From JBPCRW01 sp050996405 (GTDB lineage Bacteria; Acidobacteriota; Blastocatellia; Pyrinomonadales; Pyrinomonadaceae), in contig JBPCRW010000079.1 in the NCBI GenBank assembly GCA_050996405.1, positions 1-49,233 on the forward strand: a stretch of DNA of 49,233 nt, read 5' to 3'. The position numbers and the translations under genes are program-made. The notes under the pieces were generated by a model, which was given only the letters and a program-made list of their open reading frames with translations, ran no database searches and was not told where the DNA came from. Positions 16,345 to 25,487 of the stretch are shown piece after piece; positions within the stretch are counted from its first letter, which is position 1, and every line of letters starts with the position of its first letter.

Positions 16345-16389
16345 GATAAAAATTTGAATAAAAATTGAATAAAAATTGAATAAAAATTG
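16345..16389. repeat. Tandem 11-bp repeat in the nucleotidyltransferase leader
   Basis: Three perfect copies of AATAAAAATTG (16357-16389) plus a degenerate 12-base copy (16345-16356). They fill the space directly upstream of the ATG at 16342 where a ribosome site would normally lie. Copy-number change would alter the leader length. Confidence 0.9.
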
Positions 16390-16404
16390 AAAAAATGAAA
16401 AAAT

Positions 16405-17274
16405 TTACAAACCGCCGTATTTCCCGGAACACCAGACTTCGTCTATTTTAGCTCCGCTATTGAAATACTCAAAAAACTTTTCGACAAAATCCGACGCTTC
16501 GCCGCGCTCCGCCTTCAGCACTACAGACTGCCGCACAGCCCGATTCAAAACTTCGATAACAAACTTCGGATTTTGCCTGATGGAAATCGAATTGGCGATA
16601 CTCGCCATCAGACCCGCGCCCGGACTCGCTTCAGACAATCTGGACTTTGATTTTTTCCTGTATTCCGCGACCAGTATACAGCCGACCGGCGAAGGTTTAA
16701 CAGCGCGCCGCCCGCCGAGTTTTTCTACTTCAAAATCGACCTGCGTGTAATCATCTACAATCCCGCGTAGGGAGAGAGTTTTCGGAAACGGATGCGCCAT
16801 GCCCCGACGGTCAATCAGCGCGTATTCGTCCGAAAAATATTCGCAGCCTTTTTTTGCAAACTCCGCGACGAGCGTCGTCTTTCCGGCAAAACTTTTTCCG
16901 GGAATAATGACGGCTCGGTTATTAAAGCCGACCACTCCGGCGTGTAAAAATATCACTCTCTTGGCGAATTCGGCGACCGTCAGCCGGATTTTCGACGCAA
17001 GCAAATCCATAGAAGCCTTCAAATCGCTATTTTCGGATAAAACTTCGTCTTCTTTATAAACCGCGAACTTCCCCGTTTCGGAATTCCTCTCGAACCGAAA
17101 TCGGTGCGTCGCTTCTGCAAAAGAAATTGCCCGCCGGCGGACGGGCAGAATCTGCGGTATCCGCATCTCGATTTTTTCAGATAGATCGGCACGATTGGAG
17201 ATGACGGAAATTTTTACGCCAAAGCAGCTTAAGGAAATACTTTTAGACCGGTTTCCGTTTGATAATTTTGACAT
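16405..17274 (-). CDS. HPr-kinase-like protein
   Basis: A 289-residue P-loop protein related to the C-terminal domain of HprK. The Walker A loop is GKSFAGKTTLV (about 138-148), preceded by IFLHAGVVGFNNRAVIIPG and followed by the conserved EYALIDRRG. Unlike true HprK it has no paired HPr gene, and it belongs to the short kinase group found in peptide and exopolysaccharide loci. It is the first gene of the minus-strand unit running to rimI and precedes the nucleotidyltransferase. Substrate unknown. Confidence 0.78.
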   Translation of the reverse strand: MSKLSNGNRSKSISLSCFGVKISVISNRADLSEKIEMRIPQILPVRRRAISFAEATHRFRFERNSETGKFAVYKEDEVLSENSDLKASMDLLASKIRLTVAEFAKRVIFLHAGVVGFNNRAVIIPGKSFAGKTTLVAEFAKKGCEYFSDEYALIDRRGMAHPFPKTLSLRGIVDDYTQVDFEVEKLGGRRAVKPSPVGCILVAEYRKKSKSRLSEASPGAGLMASIANSISIRQNPKFVIEVLNRAVRQSVVLKAERGEASDFVEKFFEYFNSGAKIDEVWCSGKYGGL

Positions 17275-17305
17275 GAAAAATAATTAAGCGGAGAAAGGGG
17301 CGGCT

Positions 17306-17365
17306 GATGATTAAAGTAATGGTTTAGCTGTCAGTCAGAACTTGAAATTACTTTAACTAATCATC
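17306..17365. terminator. Imperfect inverted repeat between hldE1 and the HprK-like gene
   Basis: GATGATTA plus AAGTAAT (17306-17320) pair with ATTACTT (17347-17353) and TAATCATC (17358-17365), with a 4-base bulge and a 26-base loop. It may end the heptose transcript, but no T run follows. Confidence 0.3.
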
Positions 17366-17453
17366 CGACTCATCTACAAAATTTAGATAAGATATTCTAA
17401 AGTATTTTCTAAACATTTTGCCGAAAAATCACAGACCATAAATAAAGTTCATC

Positions 17454-18413
17454 TTATCTTTCGAGTCTTCTACTTAACTTGTTGATTCGTATGACGGTTG
17501 TTCCGACATCCTCGACCGCAAGACCGGCTGCCGCGTTTGCAATTTCGGATGCCGCTCGAAAATTTTCACCCGCGCCGACGGCGACTGCCAGTGCGGAAAT
17601 AAACGTATCGCCCGCCCCCGTCACGTCATAGACTTTCCGGCTGACGGCTTTTAAAGTCAGAGGTTTTCTTCCCTTCTCAATTAAGGTTATCCCCTCTTCA
17701 CCGCGTGTGACAATGACCGCTTTTAATTCCAAATCTTCGAGCATTTTCCGACCCGACCGGCTTATTTCCGCCGTGTTAGTCGTCCCGCAGCCGCAGACCT
17801 CCGCCATCTCGAATTTGTTCGGCGTGATAATGGTCGCGCCTCTGTATTTTGAATAATCCAGCCCTTTCGGGTCTATGAGAATTGTCTTTCCCTTTTCCTT
17901 CGCATACGTTATCAGACTCGCAAGCAACGATTGATTCAAAACTCCCTTTCCGTAATCGGAAACTACCAGAATATCCGCTTCCGCCGCCGCCGCGCGGAAA
18001 TTTTCCCGGACAAAATGCTCTTCCTGCCCGTTTAATTCTTCGACCGTTTCCTGGTCGAGCCGAGCAATTTGCTGGTTATGAGCGATAATCCGCGTTTTGA
18101 CGGTCGTTTGGCGCGTTGCGGATTTAACGACGTGTCGGGCTGAAACGCCCGATTTTTCCAAAATCCCCGTGAAAATTTCTCCCTCGACATCGTCGCCGAC
18201 CACTCCTATCAGACGCGCCGTCGCTCCCAGCCCGGCAACGTTTGCCGCCACATTTGCCGCGCCTCCTGCGATAAAACTCGTCTCCTTCAGACGCACGACC
18301 GGCACGGGAGCTTCCGGCGAAATGCGCGTCACGTCGCCCCACAAATATTTATCAATCATCACGTCGCCGATGACCAGGACTCTGACCTTTGAAAAATTAT
18401 CCAGATTATACAT
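17454..18413 (-). CDS. hldE1 (rfaE1): D-glycero-beta-D-manno-heptose-7-phosphate kinase
   Basis: A PfkB-family kinase of 319 residues that phosphorylates heptose-7-phosphate at C1 in ADP-heptose synthesis for lipopolysaccharide. Marks: VLVIGDVMIDKYLWGDVTRISPEAPVPVV (a hallmark of RfaE; first 20 residues are decisive), GGAANVAANVAGLGA, DPKG, and the catalytic GAGDTF near residue 268. In many bacteria it is fused to the adenylyltransferase; here the two are separate genes seven bases apart, with the kinase second. Confidence 0.93.
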   Translation of the reverse strand: MYNLDNFSKVRVLVIGDVMIDKYLWGDVTRISPEAPVPVVRLKETSFIAGGAANVAANVAGLGATARLIGVVGDDVEGEIFTGILEKSGVSARHVVKSATRQTTVKTRIIAHNQQIARLDQETVEELNGQEEHFVRENFRAAAAEADILVVSDYGKGVLNQSLLASLITYAKEKGKTILIDPKGLDYSKYRGATIITPNKFEMAEVCGCGTTNTAEISRSGRKMLEDLELKAVIVTRGEEGITLIEKGRKPLTLKAVSRKVYDVTGAGDTFISALAVAVGAGENFRAASEIANAAAGLAVEDVGTTVIRINKLSRRLER

Positions 18414-18420
18414 GCACGGC

Positions 18421-19362
18421 TTATCTCATTTTAAATTTGACGGCGAGACACCAAAAATATCCGATTGCCGACTGCCGCCAGAGAATTTCCGCTCTGCATT
18501 TCGCTTGAATCAGCAGGCAGGCATCGCTTAGCCCCGCCAGTTTTTTGCCGCCCGCGCCGCTCAAAACGATTATCCGACAGCCCGCCTGCCGCGCGTTCAT
18601 CAACACTCCCGCAACTTCTTCGGATTCCGCGCCGCCGCCGCCGCCGACCGCTATCAGTAAATCTCCGTTTTGAAAGGAAGTTTCTTTCAGTTTTGCAAAA
18701 TTCGTTTCCAAAACCCTGCTGCCGTCGAAACACTCCGCCAAATCTTCCGCCAGTCGCCCCGCGCCGCTACGGTCTTTAGACATTCCGGCGACGCGGACGC
18801 TGCCGCCTCTCGCCAGAACTTCGGCAATGATTTCCGCGCCGCGCTCGATATTCGACAGTTCGTCTCGCCGAAAAAATCCGCAGATGTCTGAAGTCCAAAA
18901 ATTTTGCCGAGTATTGACGGTTTCAGAACTGTCCATTTCTGTCGCGGCTTTATCCGCCGACTGTATTTTTTCGACTATCCGGCTGGTTGAAATATCCTTT
19001 TTGAACGGAATCGAAAAAACTCTGCCGCCGTTTTCGGTCACAAAATCCGCCCCTATAATCTGGTTTAATTGCCAGTCGCCGCCCTTTACCAGAACGTTCG
19101 GCTTGATTTCTTTAATTAATCTCTCCGGCGTATTTTCATCGAAAATCCGCACTTCGTCAACCGAACGCAGCTCGCGCAGCACGGCAGCTCTCGATTCCTG
19201 GTCTAGGAGAGGTCGCGGCGCGCCTTTGATTTCCCGCACCGAACGGTCGCTGTTAATGCCGACGACGAGTTTCGTTCCCAATCGGCGCGCCTCTTTCAGC
19301 AAATCGATGTGTCCCGGATGAATGATGTCGAAACACCCGTTTGTAAAAACGATGATGTCCAT
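18421..19362 (-). CDS. hldE2 (rfaE2): Heptose-1-phosphate adenylyltransferase fused to a GmhA-like SIS domain
   Basis: A 313-residue fusion. Residues 1-135 are the RfaE2 nucleotidyltransferase: FTNGCFDIIHPGHIDLL with the HxGH motif, GINSDRSVREIKG, and FTENG-type ending. Residues about 165-313 resemble a SIS phosphosugar-isomerase domain like GmhA (GGSVRVAGMSKDRSGAGRLA, AEDLAECFDG, DLLIAVGGGGG, GCRIIVLSGAGG). Compared with GmhA it lacks about 30 residues in the middle and the histidine of the final helix, so catalysis is doubtful. It could supply or sense the heptose substrate. The gene leads the two-gene heptose operon. Confidence 0.88.
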   Translation of the reverse strand: MDIIVFTNGCFDIIHPGHIDLLKEARRLGTKLVVGINSDRSVREIKGAPRPLLDQESRAAVLRELRSVDEVRIFDENTPERLIKEIKPNVLVKGGDWQLNQIIGADFVTENGGRVFSIPFKKDISTSRIVEKIQSADKAATEMDSSETVNTRQNFWTSDICGFFRRDELSNIERGAEIIAEVLARGGSVRVAGMSKDRSGAGRLAEDLAECFDGSRVLETNFAKLKETSFQNGDLLIAVGGGGGAESEEVAGVLMNARQAGCRIIVLSGAGGKKLAGLSDACLLIQAKCRAEILWRQSAIGYFWCLAVKFKMR

Positions 19363-19603
19363 TTCGGCACTCGCTTAATTTAAATATAATTTCCGATAGC
19401 GGCTTGATGTCCGTTAATTTTAGCCCGTGCTATTGCTCCGGCGGTTCTTCAAGATTATCTAAAACTTCTCGAAGCGTAAAGTCCGCGTTTTACAAATTCC
19501 CGCCTGCCGCAGTTTTTGTCTCAATTTAACGCGGGACTCTGCCGGAGTTGGAATTTTACAAATTTTGTTGCAAACTTAATTTTCTCTCTAAACCCGGCAT
19601 TTT

Positions 19604-22297
19604 ATGAACACAGAATTTCGCACGCCGATGCTCCGGCAATATGCGGAGATAAAAAAACAATATCCCGGAACGCTGCTCTTTTTCCGGCTCGGCGATTTTT
19701 ACGAGCTTTTTAACGAAGATGCCGTAACGGGCGCGCGCGAGTTGGAAATCACTCTAACGGCGCGTCATAAGGATTCCGCGCAGCCCGTGCCGATGTGCGG
19801 CGTGCCGCATCATGCGGCGGCTGTTTATATCGCGCGGCTCGTTAAAAAAGGTTATCGCGTGGCGATTTGCGAGCAGACCGAAACGCCGAACGCAGACTCT
19901 AAGCTCGTCCGCCGCGAAGTGGTCCGCGTCATCACGCCCGGCACGGCGGTTGACCCGCAACTCGTCGAATCGCGCCAAAATATTTATCTGGCGGCAATCT
20001 GCGGCGCGCGCGAATCTTTCGGCGCGGCGTTTCTGGAGCTTTCGACCGGCGAATTTTTAACCGCCGAATATAGAGGCGCGAACGCCCTCGAAAAAATCCG
20101 CGCCGATGTCGAATCGTTCGCGCCGCGCGAGCTGCTCTTTCCGAAATCTTTAGAGAAATTGGTCGAACAATTATTTGCATCCATCAATCCGGCGTTATCG
20201 GACGCATCAAACGTGGTTTCGATTTCTCCAGCCGCTTCAAATAAATTTTCGACGACGCTGACGGCTCTCGACGACTGGCTGTTTCAAACCGCAGACTGCG
20301 AAAATGTTTTGAAAAATCAGTTCGGCGTGCGGGATTTGTCCGCGCTGCGAATCGCCGACAAATGCGAGGCGATTCGCAGCGCGGGCGCGGTTCTGCGTTA
20401 CGCGCGGGAAACGCAGAAAACTTCCGCCGCGCATATCTCCGAATTGAATTTTTACGAAGCCTGCGATTTTTTGATGCTCGACGCGGTCACGCTGAAAAAT
20501 CTGGAAATCACGGAAGCGCGCGGCGAAAATAATAAACGCTCGCTGTTCGGCGTGATTGACGCGAATGTCACGGGCATGGGCGCGCGGCTTCTGCGCTCTT
20601 GGCTGCTGCGCCCTTCGGTCAAACGCTCGGAAATCCAGACGCGGCTGTCCGCCGTCACGGAACTTTCCGACGCTATCCTGCGCGACAAAATTCGTTTTCT
20701 TTTAAAGGAAGTTTCCGATTTGGAGAGACTCGTCGGGCGTTTAAATCTCGGCACGATTACGCCGCGCGATTTGCTTGCGCTGAACCGCTCGCTGTCGCAG
20801 ACACCGAAAATAAACTCCGCCGTTTCGGACGCAAATTCGCTGCTCCTGCAGGTTCTTTCGGAAAATATCTTTGAACTGCCCGAAATTCGGGATTTAATCG
20901 CGCGTTCGATTGCGGACGAGCCGCCCTTAAATTTCGCAGACGGCGGCACAATCCGCGCGGGCTTTTCGGCGGATTTGGACGAACTGCGAAACATCAGCAC
21001 CTCCGCCAAACAGATTATCGCCGCCATCGAAGAACGCGAAAAGAAGCGCACAAATATCAGTTCCCTGCGCGTCAAATTTACAAATGTTTTCGGCTATTTT
21101 ATCGAAATCTCGAAATCGAATTTGAGCCGTGTTCCCGCCGATTACGAGCGTCGTCAAACCTTAACCAACGCCGAACGCTACACCACGCCCGAATTAAAAG
21201 AGTTGGAGCAAAAGATTTTTGGCGCGGAAGAAAAAATTCTCGAACTCGAAACCGAGATTTATAAAAATATTCGCGCCGAAGTTCAAAAAGAGACGCGCAA
21301 TCTGCAATCGACCGCCCGCGCCCTCGCCACGCTCGACGCTCTGCAAAGTCTGGCGGAAACCGCCGCCCGCCGCAATTATGTCGCGCCAGCCTTGCATGAC
21401 GGCGACGAAATCGAAATCAAAGCCGGACGGCATCCGATTGTCGAGGCTTTTTCACACGAGCCGTTTATCCCGAACGACCTCTATATGAACAATTCGACCG
21501 ACCGCCTGCTGATTATTACGGGTCCGAATATGGGCGGCAAAAGCGTCAGCCTACGCCAGGTCGCTCTGATTCAGATTCTCGCGCAAATCGGCTCGTTTGT
21601 TCCGGCTACTTCGGCAAAATTACCAATTCTTGACCGCATCTGGACGCGCGTCGGAGCCTCGGACGATTTGGCTTCCGGTCGCTCAACGTTTATGGTCGAA
21701 ATGACCGAAACCGCCGCTATTTTGCGTAACGCCACGCCGCGCAGCCTAATTCTACTGGACGAAATCGGGCGCGGAACTTCGACCTTTGACGGTTTATCAA
21801 TTGCATGGGCGGTCTGCGAATTTCTGCATGATTCGCCCGCGCATTCCGCCAAAACTCTGTTTGCGACGCATTATCACGAATTGACGGAATTAGCGGAAAA
21901 ACTTTCGGGCGCGAAAAATTATCAGATTACCGCGACGGAAAAAGACGGAGATGTCGTTTTCCTGCACAAGCTCGCCCCCGGCAAGGCTTCAAAATCCTAC
22001 GGCATCGCCGTCGCGCGGCTGGCAGGGCTTCCCGCCGGAGCAATTGCCAGAGCGCGCGAGGTTCTGGAAAAACTCGAACGCTTTGAAATTGCCGTCTTTT
22101 CAGACGAAGCGAAACATTCCGACGCGCTCGAGAGGGCTGTCAGCCGCGCTTCAAAAAATAGACGGGCATCGCAGACGACCCTGTTCGCCGTCGCCAATGA
22201 AAACATTATTGACGAGCTGCGCGAATTGGAAATCGAAAAATTAAGCGAGCCGGAAGCGAAAAGAATTTTGGGAGAGATGCGGAAAAGAATCGTCTAA
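19604..22297 (+). CDS. mutS: DNA mismatch repair protein MutS
   Basis: MutS finds mismatches and starts repair with MutL. Full-length at 897 residues. The mismatch-contacting F-Y-E is at about 32-34 (RLGDFYELF). The connector, lever and clamp regions are continuous. The ATPase has Walker A GPNMGGKS (640-647), Walker B ILLDEIGRGTSTFDG, and the conserved FATHYHELTEL. Divergent from the heptose genes; the 240-base gap between them holds two copies of TTTTACAAATT (19488 and 19554) but no strong promoter that I can fix. Confidence 0.97.
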   Translation: MNTEFRTPMLRQYAEIKKQYPGTLLFFRLGDFYELFNEDAVTGARELEITLTARHKDSAQPVPMCGVPHHAAAVYIARLVKKGYRVAICEQTETPNADSKLVRREVVRVITPGTAVDPQLVESRQNIYLAAICGARESFGAAFLELSTGEFLTAEYRGANALEKIRADVESFAPRELLFPKSLEKLVEQLFASINPALSDASNVVSISPAASNKFSTTLTALDDWLFQTADCENVLKNQFGVRDLSALRIADKCEAIRSAGAVLRYARETQKTSAAHISELNFYEACDFLMLDAVTLKNLEITEARGENNKRSLFGVIDANVTGMGARLLRSWLLRPSVKRSEIQTRLSAVTELSDAILRDKIRFLLKEVSDLERLVGRLNLGTITPRDLLALNRSLSQTPKINSAVSDANSLLLQVLSENIFELPEIRDLIARSIADEPPLNFADGGTIRAGFSADLDELRNISTSAKQIIAAIEEREKKRTNISSLRVKFTNVFGYFIEISKSNLSRVPADYERRQTLTNAERYTTPELKELEQKIFGAEEKILELETEIYKNIRAEVQKETRNLQSTARALATLDALQSLAETAARRNYVAPALHDGDEIEIKAGRHPIVEAFSHEPFIPNDLYMNNSTDRLLIITGPNMGGKSVSLRQVALIQILAQIGSFVPATSAKLPILDRIWTRVGASDDLASGRSTFMVEMTETAAILRNATPRSLILLDEIGRGTSTFDGLSIAWAVCEFLHDSPAHSAKTLFATHYHELTELAEKLSGAKNYQITATEKDGDVVFLHKLAPGKASKSYGIAVARLAGLPAGAIARAREVLEKLERFEIAVFSDEAKHSDALERAVSRASKNRRASQTTLFAVANENIIDELRELEIEKLSEPEAKRILGEMRKRIV

Positions 22298-22373
22298 TCC
22301 GGTTTTTCGCGCCTCTTAAAGTCTTTTCTCAACTGTCGATTTGCCGACACTTTATAAATCACTTTAACATTGC

Positions 22374-22379
22374 TACAAT
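22374..22379 (+). promoter_or_regulatory. Possible nagZ -10 box
   Basis: TACAAT lies 13 bases before the nagZ start, with TTTATA (22351-22356) 17 bases upstream as a weak -35. If used, the transcript would be nearly leaderless. Confidence 0.35.
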
Positions 22380-22392
22380 CTCGAAAGTTTTT

Positions 22393-23544
22393 ATGATGCT
22401 CGAAAAAATTCAGGCACTTCCGCTTGAACAGAAAATCGGACAACTCTTTTTTATAGGGCTTCCCTCGCCGGAAGCGGACGAAGAAACGCGCCGTCTTTTA
22501 GCGGAAGTCGCACCCGGCGGCGTGTGCCTGTTCGCCAGAAATATCCGCAGCGCGGAACAAACCCGCAAACTGACCGACAACGTTCGGGAAATTCTGCCTG
22601 TTACGCCGATTATCAGTATTGACCAGGAAGGCGGCTTGGTTGACCGACTGCGCCGCATCATGACACCGATGCCTTCGGCGCGCGTGATTCTCCGGCACGG
22701 CGATCTGGCGGCGGCGCGTCAATTGGGAAAAATTACCGGCGAAATCCTGCGGATTCTGGGACTTAATATGAATTTTGCGCCGACGATGGAAATCTTGGGC
22801 GAAGACCGCGAGTTGCTTTCAAACGGGCTTTATTCCCGCTCGTTCGGTCGCTCGCCCGGCGAAGTTCTGGGTTACTCGCAGGTTTATCTGCGCGGGCTGC
22901 AAAGCGCGGGAATTTTAGGCTGCCTGAAACATTTTCCGGGTATCGGCGCGGGCGAAATTGATTCGCACGAAGAACTGCCGCTGATTGGGTTGACGCACGA
23001 CGAACTGCTCTCCAGAGACCTCGCGCCGTATGTCGAATTGTTTTTTCATCGCCAGGACGAAGACGACCGCATTCGCGCCGTCATGGTCAGTCACGGCGGA
23101 TTTCCGAAAATCGATTTGGAGAATGAGACGGCGGGCGGAAAACTCTCTCCGGCTTCAATCAGCCGCAACATCGTCACCAAACTGCTTCGTGAAGAACTCG
23201 GCTTTAAACATCTAGCCTTGACCGACGATTTGGAAATGGGTGCGATTCTAAAACATTATTCGATTGAAGACGCTGCCAAACGAGCCTTCAAAGCCGGTGA
23301 AGATATGATTCTGATTTGTTCGAGTCCCGCAGCCGTCCGCAGCGGTTATCGAGCGATGCTCCCGGCATTTCAAAACGGTGAGCTTTCAATCGAGAGACTC
23401 GACGAATCTTTAGCCCGCATCGCCGACGTGAAAGCGATTTTAAAACAGCCGCCGGAATTTGACGCGGCTCGTCTAAAAGAACTTTCGACGGAAATTGCCG
23501 CGCTTAACGAAAAATTAAATTACAGTTACGGAGGAAGAAATTAA
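22393..23544 (+). CDS. nagZ: Beta-N-acetylhexosaminidase (GH3)
   Basis: NagZ removes GlcNAc from anhydro-muropeptides in peptidoglycan recycling. The 383-residue protein has SIDQEGGLVDRL, KHFPGIGAGEIDSHEELP and LTDDLEMGAI. The Asp of TDDLEMGAI is the nucleophile and the DSH motif provides the general acid; the usual PGHG is PGIG here. There is no signal peptide, so it acts in the cytoplasm, as expected. It begins with two ATGs (22393, 22396), and its stop overlaps the start of the next gene (TAATG). Confidence 0.9.
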   Translation: MMLEKIQALPLEQKIGQLFFIGLPSPEADEETRRLLAEVAPGGVCLFARNIRSAEQTRKLTDNVREILPVTPIISIDQEGGLVDRLRRIMTPMPSARVILRHGDLAAARQLGKITGEILRILGLNMNFAPTMEILGEDRELLSNGLYSRSFGRSPGEVLGYSQVYLRGLQSAGILGCLKHFPGIGAGEIDSHEELPLIGLTHDELLSRDLAPYVELFFHRQDEDDRIRAVMVSHGGFPKIDLENETAGGKLSPASISRNIVTKLLREELGFKHLALTDDLEMGAILKHYSIEDAAKRAFKAGEDMILICSSPAAVRSGYRAMLPAFQNGELSIERLDESLARIADVKAILKQPPEFDAARLKELSTEIAALNEKLNYSYGGRN

Positions 23545-25100
23545 TGCATATCCCGCGTCGGATTTTTTTATTTTCAGTCATCATCGGATTATTTTTTGCT
23601 TTTGCCTGCCGTACGCGCTCGAATAACGCCGTCGTCGTCGTCACGTCCGACCCTTTTTCCGGTCTGGATACTCTGAGCAACGTCAGCACGGACGCGGCGG
23701 CTGACCGTCTGCGGACGCTGATGTATAATTCGCTGGTCAAGAAAAACGACAAATTTGAATACGTCGGCGATTTGGCAAAGGACATTAAAGTTGCCGACGA
23801 TAATCTGACCGTCACATTCACTCTGCAGGACAATGTGAAATTTCATAACGGCAAGATTCTGACTGCTGCGGACGCGAAATATACGATTGACGCGATGCTC
23901 CAATCGGGCGGCTATAAGGGCGGAAGTTTTTTCGATACCGTTAACGGGCAGCGTCAGCCGCACATCGTTTCGATGGACGCGCCCGACGCGAAAACTCTGG
24001 TTATCAAAGTCGCGCGCCCGGCTCTCGTCAACCAGCTTTTATCGAATCTGGTGACCGTTCCGATAATTCCCGAAGACACTATCGAACAGCAGAAAACCTC
24101 TCCAATCGGGACGGGCGCGTTTAAATTCATACGCTTTGATTCGGTCAATAATCTGGTCGAACTTGCCGCCAATCCCGATTACTGGGAAGGCGCGCCGAAA
24201 ATTCAAAATCTGGTTGTCAGAACCATTACAGATTCCAACGCCCTGCAAGCCGAACTGCAAGCCGGTCGCGTCGATGTCGTCCCGAACCCTACAAATTTTT
24301 CCGCCGAAACTTTTAAACTTTTAGGACAGAATCCGAATCTGCAAGTCGTCCAGACGGATGGCTCAAACGTCCGCTACATCGGTTTTAATGTGCAGAACAA
24401 ACCCATCGGCGATGTCAAACTGCGGCAGGCAATCGCCTACGCCATCGACCGCGACAAAATCATCAACGATTTATTAGGCGGGCAGGCGAAAATCGCTTAT
24501 TCGATTCTGCCGGAATCTTCCTGGGCTTACGCGCCCGGCACAAAATATGCTTACGACCCTGCAAAAGCTGAACAGCTTTTACAGGAATCGGGCTACAAAG
24601 GCGAAACAATCAAATTTAAAATCGCGGCGGGCAACCAGTCAATCAGCCAGTATTCGCAGATTATTCAAAATAATCTGAAAGCCGTCGGCATTAGCGTCGA
24701 AATCGAGCCTCTGGAAAACAACACTCTGCTCGCAGACCTCGCCAAAGGGCAGTTCGAGATGAACACTTCGCAATGGGTCGGCGGCAACCAGGACCCGATT
24801 TTTCTGCGCGATTTATTCGACTCGGATTATACGCCCGAAAAGCGTAAAGGCGGACATAATCGCAGCCGTTACAGCAATCCCGAATTCGATAAAGTTGTCG
24901 AAGAAGCCGTCAACACGGTTGATAAAGCGAAGGCGAAAGATTTATATGTCAAGGCGCAGGAAATTGCCAGCCGCGATCTGCCGCTGCTCCCGCTCTGGTA
25001 TCAGTCGAATCTGGTGGTGGCGAGCAGACGCATCGGCAATATTAAAATCAACGCCAGCGGCGATTGGAGTTTTATTAAAGACTTAACCGTTTCCGGTTAA
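23544..25100 (+). CDS. Peptide/oligopeptide-binding lipoprotein of an ABC importer
   Basis: A 518-residue family 5 substrate-binding protein. A lipobox (FAFAC, Cys at about 22) follows the signal peptide. Family features are LRTLMYNSLVKKNDKFEYVG, DAKYTIDAML, GTGAFKFIRFDS, DVKLRQAIAYAIDRDKII and LPLLPLWY near the end. It probably delivers peptides to a permease encoded elsewhere. Translational overlap with nagZ suggests that murein-derived peptides could be the ligand; that is an inference. A 7-bp hairpin (25083-25100) covers its stop codon. Confidence 0.88.
   Translation: MHIPRRIFLFSVIIGLFFAFACRTRSNNAVVVVTSDPFSGLDTLSNVSTDAAADRLRTLMYNSLVKKNDKFEYVGDLAKDIKVADDNLTVTFTLQDNVKFHNGKILTAADAKYTIDAMLQSGGYKGGSFFDTVNGQRQPHIVSMDAPDAKTLVIKVARPALVNQLLSNLVTVPIIPEDTIEQQKTSPIGTGAFKFIRFDSVNNLVELAANPDYWEGAPKIQNLVVRTITDSNALQAELQAGRVDVVPNPTNFSAETFKLLGQNPNLQVVQTDGSNVRYIGFNVQNKPIGDVKLRQAIAYAIDRDKIINDLLGGQAKIAYSILPESSWAYAPGTKYAYDPAKAEQLLQESGYKGETIKFKIAAGNQSISQYSQIIQNNLKAVGISVEIEPLENNTLLADLAKGQFEMNTSQWVGGNQDPIFLRDLFDSDYTPEKRKGGHNRSRYSNPEFDKVVEEAVNTVDKAKAKDLYVKAQEIASRDLPLLPLWYQSNLVVASRRIGNIKINASGDWSFIKDLTVSG
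25083..25100 (+). terminator. Short hairpin over the lipoprotein stop codon
   Basis: TTAACCG and CGGTTAA pair perfectly around a 4-base loop. No T run follows, so termination is only possible. Confidence 0.35.
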
Positions 25101-25129
25101 ACTTTCGGGAAAATAATTTTGCCTGTCGC

Positions 25130-25157
25130 TTGACAAAAAATGGTCAATTCGTAAAAT
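25130..25157 (+). promoter_or_regulatory. Strong sigma-70-type promoter for the tRNA pair
   Basis: TTGACA (25130-25135), a 16-base spacer and TAAAAT (25152-25157). The predicted transcript start is just before tRNA-Gly. Confidence 0.7.
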
Positions 25158-25171
25158 TAGAGATTCGGCAA

Positions 25172-25246
25172 GCGGGAGTAGCTCAGTGGTAGAGCGCGAC
25201 CTTGCCAAGGTCGAAGTCGCGAGTTCAAGTCTCGTCTCCCGCTCCA
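25172..25246 (+). tRNA. tRNA-Gly (GCC)
   Basis: A complete cloverleaf with encoded CCA. The acceptor stem GCGGGAG pairs with CTCCCGC; the anticodon stem CGACC/GGTCG holds the loop TTGCCAA with anticodon GCC at 25204-25206; the T arm contains TTCAAGT. Confidence 0.97.
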
Positions 25247-25257
25247 CAAGTCTAAAG

Positions 25258-25310
25258 TTTGAGGAATGAAATTTGAAGGATGAGATAAACCTTTTGTTTC
25301 ATTCCTCAAA
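25258..25310 (+). terminator. Hairpin between the two tRNA genes, part of a repeated element
   Basis: TTTGAGGAATGAAA (25258-25271) pairs exactly with 25297-25310. It encloses ATGAAATTTGAAGGATGAG, which has a near-copy after tRNA-Leu at 34501. It may be a processing or termination structure. Confidence 0.6.
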
Positions 25311-25334
25311 TTTCATCTTTCAGCCTTTCAGGCA

Positions 25335-25409
25335 GGCGGCGTAGCCAAGTGGTAAGGCAGAGCTCTGCAAAAGCTTTATTCATCAGTTCGATTCTGATCG
25401 CCGCCTCCA
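25335..25409 (+). tRNA. tRNA-Cys (GCA)
   Basis: A complete cloverleaf with encoded CCA. The acceptor GGCGGCG pairs with CGCCGCC; the anticodon stem GAGCT/AGCTT includes one G-T pair; the loop CTGCAAA has anticodon GCA at 25367-25369; the T arm is ATCAG/CTGAT. Confidence 0.97.
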
Positions 25410-25487
25410 ATTAATTTCTTTCACATCGAGTATTTACCAGCAACCTAAAACAAACTAATTCCAACTCGAAAAGTCATTATTGTATGT

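Noticed and set aside
19488..19564. Two copies of TTTTACAAATT before mutS
   Set aside because: AT-rich 11-mers this short can recur by chance and no promoter or operator symmetry was seen.
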